Assembly: GCA_024227995.1 (NCBI GenBank)
Contig: CP100465.1
Span: 1,860,001-1,924,000 of the forward strand
Length of the DNA: 64,000 nt
Source of the DNA: Halomicrococcus gelatinilyticus
Lineage (GTDB): Archaea > Halobacteriota > Halobacteria > Halobacteriales > Haladaptataceae
Direction of reading: 5' to 3'
Made by a program: the position numbers and the translations under genes. The notes below the pieces were generated by a model. That model was not told the origin of the DNA. It saw only the letters and a list, made by a program, of their open reading frames with translations, and did not search any database. Shown one piece after another: positions 53,997 through 62,787 of the stretch; position 1 is the first letter of the stretch; each line of letters starts with the position of its first letter.

Positions 53997-54455
53997 CTAG
54001 GACATCGACGCGAGCCGCGCGATGTAGACGAGGCTGAGGACGTGGTCGTTGCCGTCGAGTTCGTCGGGCTCCTCCTCCTCGAAGCGGTCTATCTCGGCGA
54101 AGCCGTGCATGTACTCGCGCAGCGCCTCGCGGGCGTCCGCGCTCAGCCACTCGACGTCCTCGTAGTACGACAGCGCGTTGCCGGTGTTCTCGAAGCCGGC
54201 CTTCTCGACGAGGAAGTCGAGCCACTCGAAGACGACCACCTCGGCCCCGTGCCGGGTAGGCAGGGTCTCGAGGTACGGCTTCTCCGGGAGGTCGCCGGTC
54301 GCCATGATCTGCGTCTGGAGCCGCATCAGCTCCTCGCGCTGTCCGAGCCGGAACACGTCTTCACCGGACTCCTCGGGGACGTCCAGCGGCGGGTCGTCTT
54401 CGTCAGCCATCCTGCGCAGTTCACGCAGGTCGTAGTCGCCGGGGTCGACGGTCAT
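53997..54455 (-). CDS. FlaD/FlaE-like archaellum protein, stand-alone
   Basis: The 152-residue protein has the FlaD/FlaE (ArlD/ArlE) C-terminal domain: EKPYLETLPTRHGAEVVVFEWLDFLVEKAGFENTGNALSYYEDVEWLSADAREALREYMHGF, then NDHVLSLVYIARLAS. In the archaellum operon this domain sits in proteins of the FlaC-FlaD-FlaE cytoplasmic ring that links chemotaxis to the motor. Here it is an isolated copy with a short acidic N-terminus, away from any fla or che gene. It may be a switch-complex paralogue. A TATTTAATTCTTGG element lies just upstream. Confidence 0.8.
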   Translation of the reverse strand: MTVDPGDYDLRELRRMADEDDPPLDVPEESGEDVFRLGQREELMRLQTQIMATGDLPEKPYLETLPTRHGAEVVVFEWLDFLVEKAGFENTGNALSYYEDVEWLSADAREALREYMHGFAEIDRFEEEEPDELDGNDHVLSLVYIARLASMS

Positions 54456-54767
54456 TCTGATGTTTCGAATACAAGCTACTCGACCTATTTAATTCTTGGT
54501 ACCATCCGAGTCGGATACTGCCCGTCGACACGCCGAAAATTATCAGCTCATCGTTCCTTCTTCTGAACTGAAACGGCGGCGCTCGTCGGCAGCGGTGGCG
54601 TTTGGCGGGAAAGCGACGTCCAATCGGGCTCGCCCCGTTGCCCCGTCGCCCCGCGCCGCTCCGGCGCTGTCGAACGCTCCGACGGCCGCTAGGCGACGTC
54701 AACACTTGCCACAGGGTTTGCTCCCCAAAAGGTAACCATTATACTGCGCGGGGACTCGCCCTAGCAT
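54456..54767. other. Divergent promoter region
   Basis: These 312 bases lie between divergent genes. They contain a TATTTAATTC element for the FlaD/E-like gene and AAGGTAACCATTATACTG near 54738 for the membrane protein. No gene is evident. A short repeat-like GCCCCGTTGCCCCGTCGCCCC run occurs around 54635. Confidence 0.45.
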
Positions 54768-55583
54768 ATGCAACGACGTGCAGCGGGAATATACGTCGCG
54801 GTCTTTCTCGTCATCGCTGCCGGGGCGTACACGTACATCGGCGTCGCCGAAGAGCCGACGATCGAGGTGAACGACCCCGATTACACGCTCCAGGAGACGG
54901 GACAGAAGTTCACCGTCGACGACCGCCAGTACAACGTCACGTCCGTCGGTGACGGGAGCGCGACCGTCGCGTGGACGAACGAATCGGCGCGGTTCACCGC
55001 GGCGCTGGAGAACAACACGACCATCCAGCGCCAGAACACGACCTTCCGGGTCCTCGTCGGTAACGCGTCCGACCCCAGTCAGGCGACGCTCCGCGAGGTG
55101 CAGAACCTGAGCGAGAACACGCCGACCGTCACCCAGGACGGCCAGACGTACGTCGTCGTCGGCGGCAACCAGACCGCGAACCGGACCCTGGTGCCGGTCG
55201 ACGAGTACAAACAGCAGCAGTTCGGCGAGCCCGAGACCCGGACCATCAGCGAGGGCAACCAGTTCCAGTACGAGGGCAACGCCACGACCATCGGCAACAT
55301 CACGGCCGAGGAGGTCCCGCTCCAGTGGACTGGCGAGCAGACCACCAGCGTCTCCTTCGACGACGGCGCGACCGGACAGCTCGGCCCGAACGACAAGGAG
55401 TTCATCGCACACGCCGCGAACGGGAACCTCCTGCTGTCGGCCGACATCGAGGGCTACAACGCCCAGCAACAGGAGATCGCGCACTTCAACGAGCGCATCG
55501 CCGGCCTGTGGGGCGTCGCCATCCTCAGCGCGCTCGCGGCCATCCTGCTGATCATGCTCGCGCTCATGCCCGTCAAGGACTGA
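54768..55583 (+). CDS. Haloarchaeal membrane-anchored extracellular protein
   Basis: The 271-residue protein has an N-terminal anchor (GIYVAVFLVIAAGAYTYIGV), a 205-residue polar extracellular domain, and a C-terminal helix (GLWGVAILSALAAILLIMLALMPVKD). The ectodomain holds several NxT/S sequons (NNTT, NTTF, NQTA, NATT, NITA), so it is probably glycosylated. The pattern TVDDRQYNVTSVGDGSATVAW resembles other haloarchaeal hypothetical proteins. No catalytic motif is seen. Function unknown. A TATA element about 28 nt before the ATG supports the start. Confidence 0.75.
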   Translation: MQRRAAGIYVAVFLVIAAGAYTYIGVAEEPTIEVNDPDYTLQETGQKFTVDDRQYNVTSVGDGSATVAWTNESARFTAALENNTTIQRQNTTFRVLVGNASDPSQATLREVQNLSENTPTVTQDGQTYVVVGGNQTANRTLVPVDEYKQQQFGEPETRTISEGNQFQYEGNATTIGNITAEEVPLQWTGEQTTSVSFDDGATGQLGPNDKEFIAHAANGNLLLSADIEGYNAQQQEIAHFNERIAGLWGVAILSALAAILLIMLALMPVKD

Positions 55584-55628
55584 GACCGTCGCTGCCCGTC
55601 GAGAATCGAAGAATCGCCGGAACTTTCT

Positions 55629-55835
55629 CTATTTCTGCGTGCGAACGAGCCACGCGAGGCCAGCGCCGACGCCGACCGCCGAGAGCGCGCCGACGATCTG
55701 TCCGAGCATCAGCACGGCGCCCCCGGACTTGTGCGCCCACGGCATCCCGACGAGCGTGGCGATACCGACGAGCACGAGGAAGACTCCGGCAGCGGTGCCG
55801 ACCGATTCGATCGGGTCCGAAACCAGGCTGTTCAT
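55629..55835 (-). CDS. Small membrane protein (haloarchaeal)
   Basis: The 68-residue product has two hydrophobic helices, VGTAAGVFLVLVGIATLVGMPW and AVLMLGQIVGALSAVGVGAGLAWLV, with a short hydrophilic turn (AHKSGG) between them and a basic end. Such small two-helix proteins are frequent in haloarchaea and not assigned a function. It converges with the preceding gene (46 nt between the stops), near the tRNA-Lys tail array. Confidence 0.72.
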   Translation of the reverse strand: MNSLVSDPIESVGTAAGVFLVLVGIATLVGMPWAHKSGGAVLMLGQIVGALSAVGVGAGLAWLVRTQK

Positions 55836-55940
55836 GTCAGTGCTCTGTGCGCGGACGACATATAACCTCTACTGAACAGTTCCGGAATCTCACCGTCGAG
55901 TGGCGGTCGGAGAGGGTTCACCACGAGCACTGCGTTGACT

Positions 55941-56218
55941 GGCCGCGTCGCTCCTCACGTGCGTTCGTCGCAGAAGCGGGCCGGGAGGGATTTGAACCAC
56001 GCCCGGACGTGCTCGCTCCGCTGCGCGCGTCCGGTCTACTTCAAATCCAACGAACCGCGTCGCTCCTCACGTGCGTTCGTCGCAGAAGCGGATCGGGAGG
56101 GATTTGAACCACGTCAAGACGGTCCTGCTCGGTCGCTCGCGCTCCCTGCGCGGGCGTGCGACTCGCCTCGTTCAAATCCTCCGTGGCGTTTTCACTGCTC
56201 ACTTCGTTCGCAGGAAAA
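55941..56218. repeat. Array of two tRNA-Lys tail repeats plus a proximal hairpin
   Basis: The tail of tRNA-Lys, GGGCCGGGAGGGATTTGAACC on the + strand (56220-56240), recurs identically at 55978-55998 and with two changes at 56090-56110. The spacings are 112 and 130. Each unit has a hairpin around the loop GCTCCTCACGTGCGTTCGTCGCA (stem CCGCGTC/GAAGCGG). The unit next to the tRNA instead has stem CGTTTTC/GAAAACG around ACTGCTCACTTCGTTCGCAG, a compensated change. An internal hairpin CCGGACG/CGTCCGG separates TTCAAATCC from its inverted partner. Confidence 0.92.
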
Positions 56219-56334
56219 CGGGCCGGGAGGGATTTGAACCCCCGACCGTCTGGTGTCTTCCACAACCATCCGACAATGTCGCGCGGGTGGCTGTGTTAAA
56301 AGCCAGACGCTCTGCCTAACTGAGCTACCGGCCC
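56219..56334 (-). tRNA. tRNA-Lys (anticodon UUU) with a 42-nt intron
   Basis: On the minus strand the acceptor stem GGGCCGG/CCGGCCC, anticodon stem TCTGG/CCAGA, loop CTTTTA plus A38 (anticodon UUU), and T-arm GGGGGTTCAAATCCCTC are complete, with discriminator G. A 42-nt insertion lies between positions 37 and 38. Its ends pair as CACAGCCA/TGGTTGTG next to the exon stem, giving the bulge-helix-bulge form cut by archaeal splicing endonuclease. Mature length is about 73 nt. The tail-repeat array follows on the 3' side. Confidence 0.93.
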
Positions 56335-56360
56335 TCACCCAAAAGTGAGAGCGGCGACGG

Positions 56361-56367
56361 TTAAACG
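56361..56367 (-). promoter_or_regulatory. TATA-like box of tRNA-Lys
   Basis: On the minus strand CGTTTAA lies about 27-33 nt before the first tRNA base, the usual distance for a haloarchaeal TATA element. Confidence 0.55.
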
Positions 56368-56448
56368 TTTACCATTCCCTGACGGGACCGTCAGGACGCG
56401 GTACCGTCAAACGAACTCCTTTTGAGGCCGGGAATCAGAGTTGCCTCC

Positions 56449-56760
56449 ATGGCGACCGAACAAGCGTCCGAGCAACGGGCGTCCCATCTGCGGAGCATCA
56501 CCGTCACCGCGATAGCATCGCTGGCGGGGATCGCCGCCGGCGTTGCCTCCGGCGTCGTCGTCGGGACGGCGTCGGCAGCCGCCAACGACCAGATGGGGCT
56601 GGCGATCATGCTCGGCTTCGTCGTGGTCCAGCTGCCGCTGTACCAGGCGCTCGGCTACGAACTCGACGGCGCGAAGGACTACCTGTACGTGGCGTTCATG
56701 ACCTTCTCCCTCTGGTTCATCACCTGGGGCATCCTCCTCATCAACCACGTCCAGCTCTAA
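56449..56760 (+). CDS. EMC6-like membrane protein
   Basis: The 103-residue protein has three helices (SITVTAIASLAGIAAGVASGVVVGTAS, MGLAIMLGFVVVQLPLYQALGYEL and DYLYVAFMTFSLWFITWGILLI) and matches the EMC6-like membrane protein found before ABCE1 in haloarchaea. It probably helps membrane protein insertion or supports the ribosome-recycling factor next to it. The ATG at 56449 was chosen since the longer start lies before an unrelated arginine stretch. Its stop is two nucleotides before the ABCE1 start. Confidence 0.8.
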   Translation: MATEQASEQRASHLRSITVTAIASLAGIAAGVASGVVVGTASAAANDQMGLAIMLGFVVVQLPLYQALGYELDGAKDYLYVAFMTFSLWFITWGILLINHVQL

Positions 56761-56762
56761 TC

Positions 56763-58574
56763 ATGGCGGAGGACAGCATCGCGGTCGTGGACCTGGAGCG
56801 CTGCCAGCCCGACCGCTGCAACTACGAGTGCAAGAACTACTGCCCGCCGAACCGGACGGGGAAAGAGTGCATCACGCTCCGCGGCGAGGACGCCGACGAG
56901 GGCGGCCCCGACCAGGTCCACATCAGCGAGGAGATCTGTCTCGGCGAGACCTGCGGCATCTGCGTCGAGAAGTGTCCGTTCGACGCCATCGAGATCATCA
57001 ACCTCCCGCAGGAGTTGCAGGACGACCCCGCCCACCGCTACGGCGAGAACGCCTTCGCGCTGTACGGCCTGCCCGTCCCACAGGAGGGGCAGGTGACCGG
57101 CATCCTCGGCCCGAACGGGAGCGGGAAGACGACGGCCGTGCGCATCCTCGCGGGCGAACTGGAGCCGAACCTCGGCGAGTTCGCCGACCCGCCGGGCTGG
57201 GACGAGGTCCTGGACCGCTACCGCGGGACGGAACTGCAGGACTACCTCGGCGACGTCCGCGACGGCGACGTGACGGTCGCGCGCAAGCCACAGTACGTCG
57301 ACAAGATCCCGGACCGCTTCGACGGCAAGACCGCGGAACTGCTCGAACCGACCGACGAGCGCGGCGTCCTCGACGACCTGCTCGCGCGTCTGGACATCGA
57401 GCACGTCCTCGACCAGGACATCGACAGCCTCTCCGGCGGCGAACTCCAGCGGGTCGCACTGGTGGCGTCGCTCGCCCGCGAGGCCGACTTCTACTTCCTC
57501 GACGAGATCACGCCGTATCTGGACATCAGCCAGCGCGTCACCGTCGCGCGCCTGCTCCAGGAGATGGCCGAGGAGGAGGACCGGTCGCTGCTCGTCGTCG
57601 AGCACGACCTGGCCATCCTCGACCTGGTCGCCGACAACCTGCACATCGCCTACGGCGAACCGGGCGCGTACGGTGTCATCACCTCGCCGAAGTCGGTGCG
57701 CAACGGCATCAACGAGTACCTGAGGGGCTACCTCGACAACGAGAACATGCGCATCCGACCGGACGCCATCGAGTTCGAGGAGCACGCGCCGCGCACCGCG
57801 AGCAACGCCGACGTGCTCGTCGAGTACCCCGACCTCCGGAAGTCCTACGGCGAGGGCGAGTTCTCCCTCGACGTCGAGGGCGGCCAGATCCGCGAGAACG
57901 AGGTGCTGGGCGTCGTCGGCCCGAACGGCATCGGGAAGTCGACGTTCGCCAAACTGCTCGCCGGCCGCCTCGAATCGGACGAGGGCGAGCTCGACTCCCG
58001 GCTTGAGATCTCCTACAAGCCCCAGTACATCGAGATCGACCAGCCGATGCGCGTCGACGCGTTCCTCTCGTCGCTCACCGACGACTTCGGCACGTCGTAC
58101 TGGAACACCGAGATCGCCCAGCCGCTCCAGCTCGACCGCATCATGGAGCAGAACCTCACCGACCTCTCCGGCGGGGAGCGCCAGCGCGTCGCCATCGCGG
58201 CCTGTCTGTCGAAGTCGGCTGACCTCTACCTGCTCGACGAGCCCAGCGCCTACCTCGACGTCGAACAGCGCGTGCGCGCCACGCGCGCCATCCGCCGCTA
58301 CGCCGAGATGCAGGACGCGACGGTGCTGGTCATCGACCACGACACCTACATGATCGACCTCGTCTCCGACCGCCTGATGGTGTTCGGCGGCGAGCCCGCG
58401 GTCCACGGCCACGCCGGCGAGCCGAAGGGGATGCGCGAGGGGATGAACGACTTCCTCGCCAACCTCGACATCACCTTCCGCCGCGACGAGAACGTCGGCC
58501 GACCTCGTATCAACAAGCCGGGCAGCCAGCTCGACCGCCAGCAGAAGAACGACGGCGAGTACTACTATACCTAG
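56763..58574 (+). CDS. abce1: ABCE1 ribosome-recycling ATPase (RNase L inhibitor)
   Basis: The 603-residue protein has an N-terminal pair of [4Fe-4S] motifs (CQPDRCNYECKNYCPP, later CGICVEKCPFDAIEI) and two ABC ATPase modules. The first has Walker A GPNGSGKTT near residue 119 and signature LSGGELQRVAL; the second has GPNGIGKST near 384 and LSGGERQRVAI, each followed by a hinge. ABCE1 splits terminated ribosomes and is essential in archaea. It is co-transcribed with the EMC6-like protein. It is full length. Confidence 0.97.
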   Translation: MAEDSIAVVDLERCQPDRCNYECKNYCPPNRTGKECITLRGEDADEGGPDQVHISEEICLGETCGICVEKCPFDAIEIINLPQELQDDPAHRYGENAFALYGLPVPQEGQVTGILGPNGSGKTTAVRILAGELEPNLGEFADPPGWDEVLDRYRGTELQDYLGDVRDGDVTVARKPQYVDKIPDRFDGKTAELLEPTDERGVLDDLLARLDIEHVLDQDIDSLSGGELQRVALVASLAREADFYFLDEITPYLDISQRVTVARLLQEMAEEEDRSLLVVEHDLAILDLVADNLHIAYGEPGAYGVITSPKSVRNGINEYLRGYLDNENMRIRPDAIEFEEHAPRTASNADVLVEYPDLRKSYGEGEFSLDVEGGQIRENEVLGVVGPNGIGKSTFAKLLAGRLESDEGELDSRLEISYKPQYIEIDQPMRVDAFLSSLTDDFGTSYWNTEIAQPLQLDRIMEQNLTDLSGGERQRVAIAACLSKSADLYLLDEPSAYLDVEQRVRATRAIRRYAEMQDATVLVIDHDTYMIDLVSDRLMVFGGEPAVHGHAGEPKGMREGMNDFLANLDITFRRDENVGRPRINKPGSQLDRQQKNDGEYYYT

Positions 58575-58728
58575 CGCGGCGAGCAAGGCTGCGCCCGCCA
58601 CGTTCGGTCGCCTTTTTCCGTCGGGGTCGGGATACCGTCGTCCCCATCCCGCTGTCTCTCCTCCACCGTCGGTTGACCTGTCCTGTCCGGGCGTGAGCGG
58701 ATTCTCCGACGAGGGGCAGCGACGTGCT

Positions 58729-60123
58729 CTATCCGTCGTCGAGGTCGCCGACGCGTTCGTAGAGGTTCCGGTGGACGAGCAGTTCGACGCCGTCGTCCTC
58801 GACGAAGAACTCGACGGTGGTTCGTTTCGCGCTTCGCTTTGCGACCCGGAAGGTGTAGTCGTTCGGATCGAGCGACGCCGGCATCAGTCGCATCGACTCC
58901 ACTCCCATCGGGCTGCTGTGCTCGATTTCCAGGAACTCGTCGGTCCGGGAGACGGTCGCCTCCTGGAGTCCACCGTAGGCCGCGTACTCGCCCGTGACGC
59001 GACGCTCCTTCCGTTCGACCGCCCGTTTCGGCAACACCCTCTCCGGGTCCGTTCCGGTCGTCGCTGCCAGCAGTTCGATCGCCAGCCGCTCCGGCGAGGT
59101 GTCCGGATCCGCGTTACAGCCCAGCGCGATGCCGAGCCCCCGGTCTTCGAGGAACCCCAGGTAGCCCGCGGAGACGCCGGTCCCGCCGCCGTGGCCGACT
59201 AGTACGTCGTCCCCGAACGGGCGGGTCATCCAGCCGTAACCGTAGCCGACCTCCGTACCGTCGAGGAGCGTCCTGAACGGCTCGACCGGTTCGACCATCG
59301 CAGAAGCGAGGTCGTCGTCGACCGGGAGGTCCCGTTCGTTCCACGCGGCGACGAACGTCGCCAGGTCCGTCACCGGGGCCTGCAGTCCGCCAGGGCCCTC
59401 GAACAGCGGATCGTCCGGCAGGCCGACGCCGTGCATCTCGCCGTCTCGCTCGTAGTACGGCGTCATGGCGTCGTTCGCGTCGCCGGTGAGGACGTTCACG
59501 TCGAACGTCGACCGGTCCATCCCCAGGGGTTCCAGGAGATTCGTTTCGACGTACTCGGCGAACGGAGCGTCGCTCACTGCCTCGACGAGCCGCGACAGGA
59601 CGACGTACCCGCTGTTGTAGTACAGACACCGGTCCCCGTCGAGCCGGCGGCGGTCGAGCGAGCCGTCGACGTGCTCCCGGAACTCCTCCCAGCCGTCCAG
59701 CGAGTCGTCGTACTCGTCGCCGAGGATCGCGTCCATCAGCGTGATCGTCGCGACGTCGTCGGACGGCATCCCGGACGTGTGCGAGAGGAGTTCGCGCACC
59801 GTGATCGGCTCCCCGGGAGCGCCCTCGAAGTACGGAACGTACGAGGACACGGCGTCGTCCAGCGAGACTTCGCCGTCGTCGACCAGCGTCATCACCGCCG
59901 TCGCCGTGACGGGCTTCGTCGACGAGCCGATCCCGTACAGCGTGTCCGGGGTCGCTGGTGCCTCCGGGTCGAGCCGTCGTTTGCCGAACCCGTCCGCGAA
60001 CACTGTCTCTGTCCCGTCCACGACTGCGACGCTGATTCCGGGACAGCCCTGATCGGTGAGAAGTTCCTGTGCCTTCTCTTCGAGCCGTTCGATATCGGTC
60101 GTCGACGCCTTCGTAGCGACCAT
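58729..60123 (-). CDS. Serine hydrolase, beta-lactamase class C-like
   Basis: The 464-residue protein has the class C serine hydrolase motifs: SxxK in GIGSSTKPV at Ser67 and Lys70, the Tyr motif in LYYNSGYVVLSRLVEA (YxN) near 165, and a C-terminal HGG in LVGHGGGTGVSAGYLG. A C-terminal beta domain follows (TVSRTDEFLEIEHSS). Members include esterases, D-aminopeptidases and penicillin-binding-like proteins; the substrate here is unknown and no signal peptide is present. It is divergent from a zinc-ribbon regulator, with 94 nt between the two starts. Confidence 0.9.
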   Translation of the reverse strand: MVATKASTTDIERLEEKAQELLTDQGCPGISVAVVDGTETVFADGFGKRRLDPEAPATPDTLYGIGSSTKPVTATAVMTLVDDGEVSLDDAVSSYVPYFEGAPGEPITVRELLSHTSGMPSDDVATITLMDAILGDEYDDSLDGWEEFREHVDGSLDRRRLDGDRCLYYNSGYVVLSRLVEAVSDAPFAEYVETNLLEPLGMDRSTFDVNVLTGDANDAMTPYYERDGEMHGVGLPDDPLFEGPGGLQAPVTDLATFVAAWNERDLPVDDDLASAMVEPVEPFRTLLDGTEVGYGYGWMTRPFGDDVLVGHGGGTGVSAGYLGFLEDRGLGIALGCNADPDTSPERLAIELLAATTGTDPERVLPKRAVERKERRVTGEYAAYGGLQEATVSRTDEFLEIEHSSPMGVESMRLMPASLDPNDYTFRVAKRSAKRTTVEFFVEDDGVELLVHRNLYERVGDLDDG

Positions 60124-60217
60124 ACGTGGTGAAAATCGACTGACGTGATAAGCGTGTGTAGCAACCGATTACTATACAGAAAGTTACATCTATGTGGCGT
60201 GCAGTCATCGGGACGGA

Positions 60218-61087
60218 ATGGCGGACCAGCCGCTCACCGGGGGAATCGAGCTCCTGAACCACGAGGTGCGCGCGGAAATATTGCTGGCGCTCGCCGAACG
60301 GATGCAGGAACACCCCCGCGACGCGACGCTCCGGTTCTCGGAGTTGCGCGACCGGGTCGGACACGACGACCCGGGGAACTTCAACTACCACCTCAAGCGA
60401 CTGTCGGGTGCCTTCGTGGAGAAGACCGACGCGGGCTACCGGCTTTCGGACGTGGGCCATCACTTCGTCGCGGTCCTTCTCTCCGGCCGCTTCGACCCCG
60501 ACAGGCGGCGGGAGTTCCCCGACACCGAGACCTCGTGTCCCGTCTGTGGCGCGCCGTCGACGGTCACCTACGAGGACGGGTCGCTCCGGACGGTCTGTGA
60601 AGACGACCACACCATGGTGTTGAACGTCGGGCCCGAGCTTCTCGATTCGCACTCGGTGATAGAGGCACTCGACGTCGCGATGCGCCGGTCGCTGTGGGAA
60701 GCCAGGTCGACGATGGACGGGGTCTGTCCGTACTGTGACGGCCAGACTTCCGGGACGGTGACCCGCTATCCCGGCGAGCCTGTCCCGATTCTGTACGAAT
60801 GGACGTGCGACAGATGCGGCGTCTTCCTCCAGAACAGCGCCGGCGGCTGCGTCCTGTTTCATCCCGCAGTCGTCGGGTTCTGTTACCAGCACGGCGTCGA
60901 CGTGTTCCAGCGCACCTGGGAGGTACTCGTCGAGAACGTCGAAACGGCCGCCGTCTGCTCCGCGGACCCACTCCGCGTTCAGGTCGCCGTCTCCCTCGAA
61001 GGAGAGCGACTGGAGCTCACGCTCGACGACTCGGCGACGGTCGTCGACGTCGCCGACGGCGGTACGTACTCCGTGTCGACGGAGTGA
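60218..61087 (+). CDS. ArsR-like HTH protein with zinc-ribbon domains
   Basis: The 289-residue protein begins with an ArsR-like winged HTH (IELLNHEVRAEILLALAERM, then FSELRDRVGHDDPGNFNYHLKRLSGAF). Two small zinc-ribbon modules follow: SCPVCG at Cys107-Cys110 followed by a later Cys127, and VCPYC at Cys170-Cys173 with CDRC at 197-200. The domain in between resembles haloarchaeal DUF7351-type regulators. The upstream 24 nt were excluded because the ATG at 60218 starts the conserved part. It is divergent from the serine hydrolase and may control it. Confidence 0.85.
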   Translation: MADQPLTGGIELLNHEVRAEILLALAERMQEHPRDATLRFSELRDRVGHDDPGNFNYHLKRLSGAFVEKTDAGYRLSDVGHHFVAVLLSGRFDPDRRREFPDTETSCPVCGAPSTVTYEDGSLRTVCEDDHTMVLNVGPELLDSHSVIEALDVAMRRSLWEARSTMDGVCPYCDGQTSGTVTRYPGEPVPILYEWTCDRCGVFLQNSAGGCVLFHPAVVGFCYQHGVDVFQRTWEVLVENVETAAVCSADPLRVQVAVSLEGERLELTLDDSATVVDVADGGTYSVSTE

Positions 61088-61227
61088 TAGGCACAGCAAG
61101 GGTATCGGGATGGAAGGGCCGTGCGTGGCAAATGTCAGGGGTGAGTAGTCGTCCGGAGACACGGTGCACCGCGGCCGAACCGGACGCAAGCGAAGCATAG
61201 TTACCGCGAGGCGTCGACCACTCGCGC

Positions 61228-62745
61228 ATGAAGGCGGCACTCGTGATTCTCGACGGCTGGGGACTGGGCAGCGAGGACGGCGGCCGGAACGCGGTCGAGG
61301 CGGCGGACACGCCGAACTTCGACCGCTACGCCGAGGTGGGCGCGTACGGCACCCTGAACGTGACGGGCCGCCGCGTCGGCTTGCCGGAGGGGCAGATGGG
61401 CAACAGCGAGGTGGGCCACCTCAACATCGGCGCGGGCCGCGTCGTGAAACAGGAGTACACGCGCATCAGCGACGCCATCGCGAACGACGAACTCGGGTCG
61501 AACGACGCCATCTCGGGGGCCATCGAACACGCCCGCGAGCAGGGCGGTCGGGTCCACTTCATGGGGCTGGTCAGCGACGGCGGCGTCCACTCCGACCAGG
61601 AGCACCTCTACGCGCTCGTCGAACTGGCGGCCGAGCGCGGCGTCGAGGCCGTCACCCACGCGTTCACCGACGGCCGCGACACGCCGCCGCAGAGCGGCGA
61701 GGGGTTCCTCGCCGGCCTGGAGGACGTGGTCGACGAGCACGGCACCGGCGACGTGGCGACGGTGTCGGGCCGCTACTACGCGATGGACCGCGACCAGAAC
61801 TGGGAGCGGACCCGCCGAGCGTACGACGCCATCGTCAACCGCCAGGGCGAGCATACGGCGGCGTCGGCGGTCGACGCCGTCCGGGAGTCCTACGAGCGCG
61901 GCGACACCGACGAGTTCGTCGAGCCGACGGTCGTCGAGGGCGGCCCCGCGCTCGCCGACGGGGACGCGGTCGTCTTCTTCAACTTCCGCGCCGACCGCGC
62001 CCGCCAGCTCACCCGGATGCTGGCCGACGTCGACCCAAACTGGTCGTTCGACACCAGCCCGCCCGACGTCGAACTGACGACGATGACCCAGTACGACGAG
62101 GAGTTCGTCCTCCCGGTCGCGTTCCCGCCCCACCGGCCCGAGGACACGCTGGGCGAGGTGCTCGCCGAGCGCGGCCTGACCCAGCTGCGCATCGCCGAAT
62201 CCGAGAAGTACGCCCACGTCACCTACTTCCTCAACGGCGGGCGCGAACTGGAGTTCGACGGCGAGCGCCGGGAGATCGCCCCGAGTCCGGACGTGCCGAC
62301 CTACGACCACCAGCCCGAGATGAGCGCCCCCGAGGTGACGGACACGGCCATCGACGTCGTCGAGAGCGACGACCCGGACGTGCTCGTGCTGAACTACGCG
62401 AACCCCGACATGGTCGGACACACCGGCGACTTCGACGCCGCCGTCGCGGCGGTGGAGGCCGTCGACGCACAGCTGGGGCGACTCGTCGACGCGCTGGAGG
62501 CGGCGGGCGCGCACGTGCTCGTCACGGCCGACCACGGTAACGCCGACGACATGGGGACGCCCGATGACCCCCACACCGCCCACACCTACAACCTCGTCCC
62601 CTTCGTCTACCTGACGCCGGACGGCGACGACGGCGGTCGGACGGTCCGGGAGGGCGGGTCGCTCTGCGACGTCGCGCCGACGCTGCTGTCGCTCATCGAG
62701 CTCGACCAGCCCGCGGCGATGACCGGTGAGTCGCTGCTGGAGTAG
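61228..62745 (+). CDS. gpmI: 2,3-bisphosphoglycerate-independent phosphoglycerate mutase
   Basis: The 505-residue enzyme has the alkaline-phosphatase-type core with Asp9 and the phosphorylated Ser60 in GQMGNSEVGHLNIGAGRV, then GLVSDGGVHSDQEHL, and the metal ligands in NPDMVGHTGDF and TADHGNADDM. It interconverts 3- and 2-phosphoglycerate in glycolysis and gluconeogenesis. The length (usual 505-515) and motifs show it is complete. It is monocistronic, with 42 nt between it and the convergent flippase gene. Confidence 0.96.
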   Translation: MKAALVILDGWGLGSEDGGRNAVEAADTPNFDRYAEVGAYGTLNVTGRRVGLPEGQMGNSEVGHLNIGAGRVVKQEYTRISDAIANDELGSNDAISGAIEHAREQGGRVHFMGLVSDGGVHSDQEHLYALVELAAERGVEAVTHAFTDGRDTPPQSGEGFLAGLEDVVDEHGTGDVATVSGRYYAMDRDQNWERTRRAYDAIVNRQGEHTAASAVDAVRESYERGDTDEFVEPTVVEGGPALADGDAVVFFNFRADRARQLTRMLADVDPNWSFDTSPPDVELTTMTQYDEEFVLPVAFPPHRPEDTLGEVLAERGLTQLRIAESEKYAHVTYFLNGGRELEFDGERREIAPSPDVPTYDHQPEMSAPEVTDTAIDVVESDDPDVLVLNYANPDMVGHTGDFDAAVAAVEAVDAQLGRLVDALEAAGAHVLVTADHGNADDMGTPDDPHTAHTYNLVPFVYLTPDGDDGGRTVREGGSLCDVAPTLLSLIELDQPAAMTGESLLE

Positions 62746-62787
62746 TCGGGACGGGGGTCGCCGCCGGGCGTGGTCGGCGTCCCCTAC

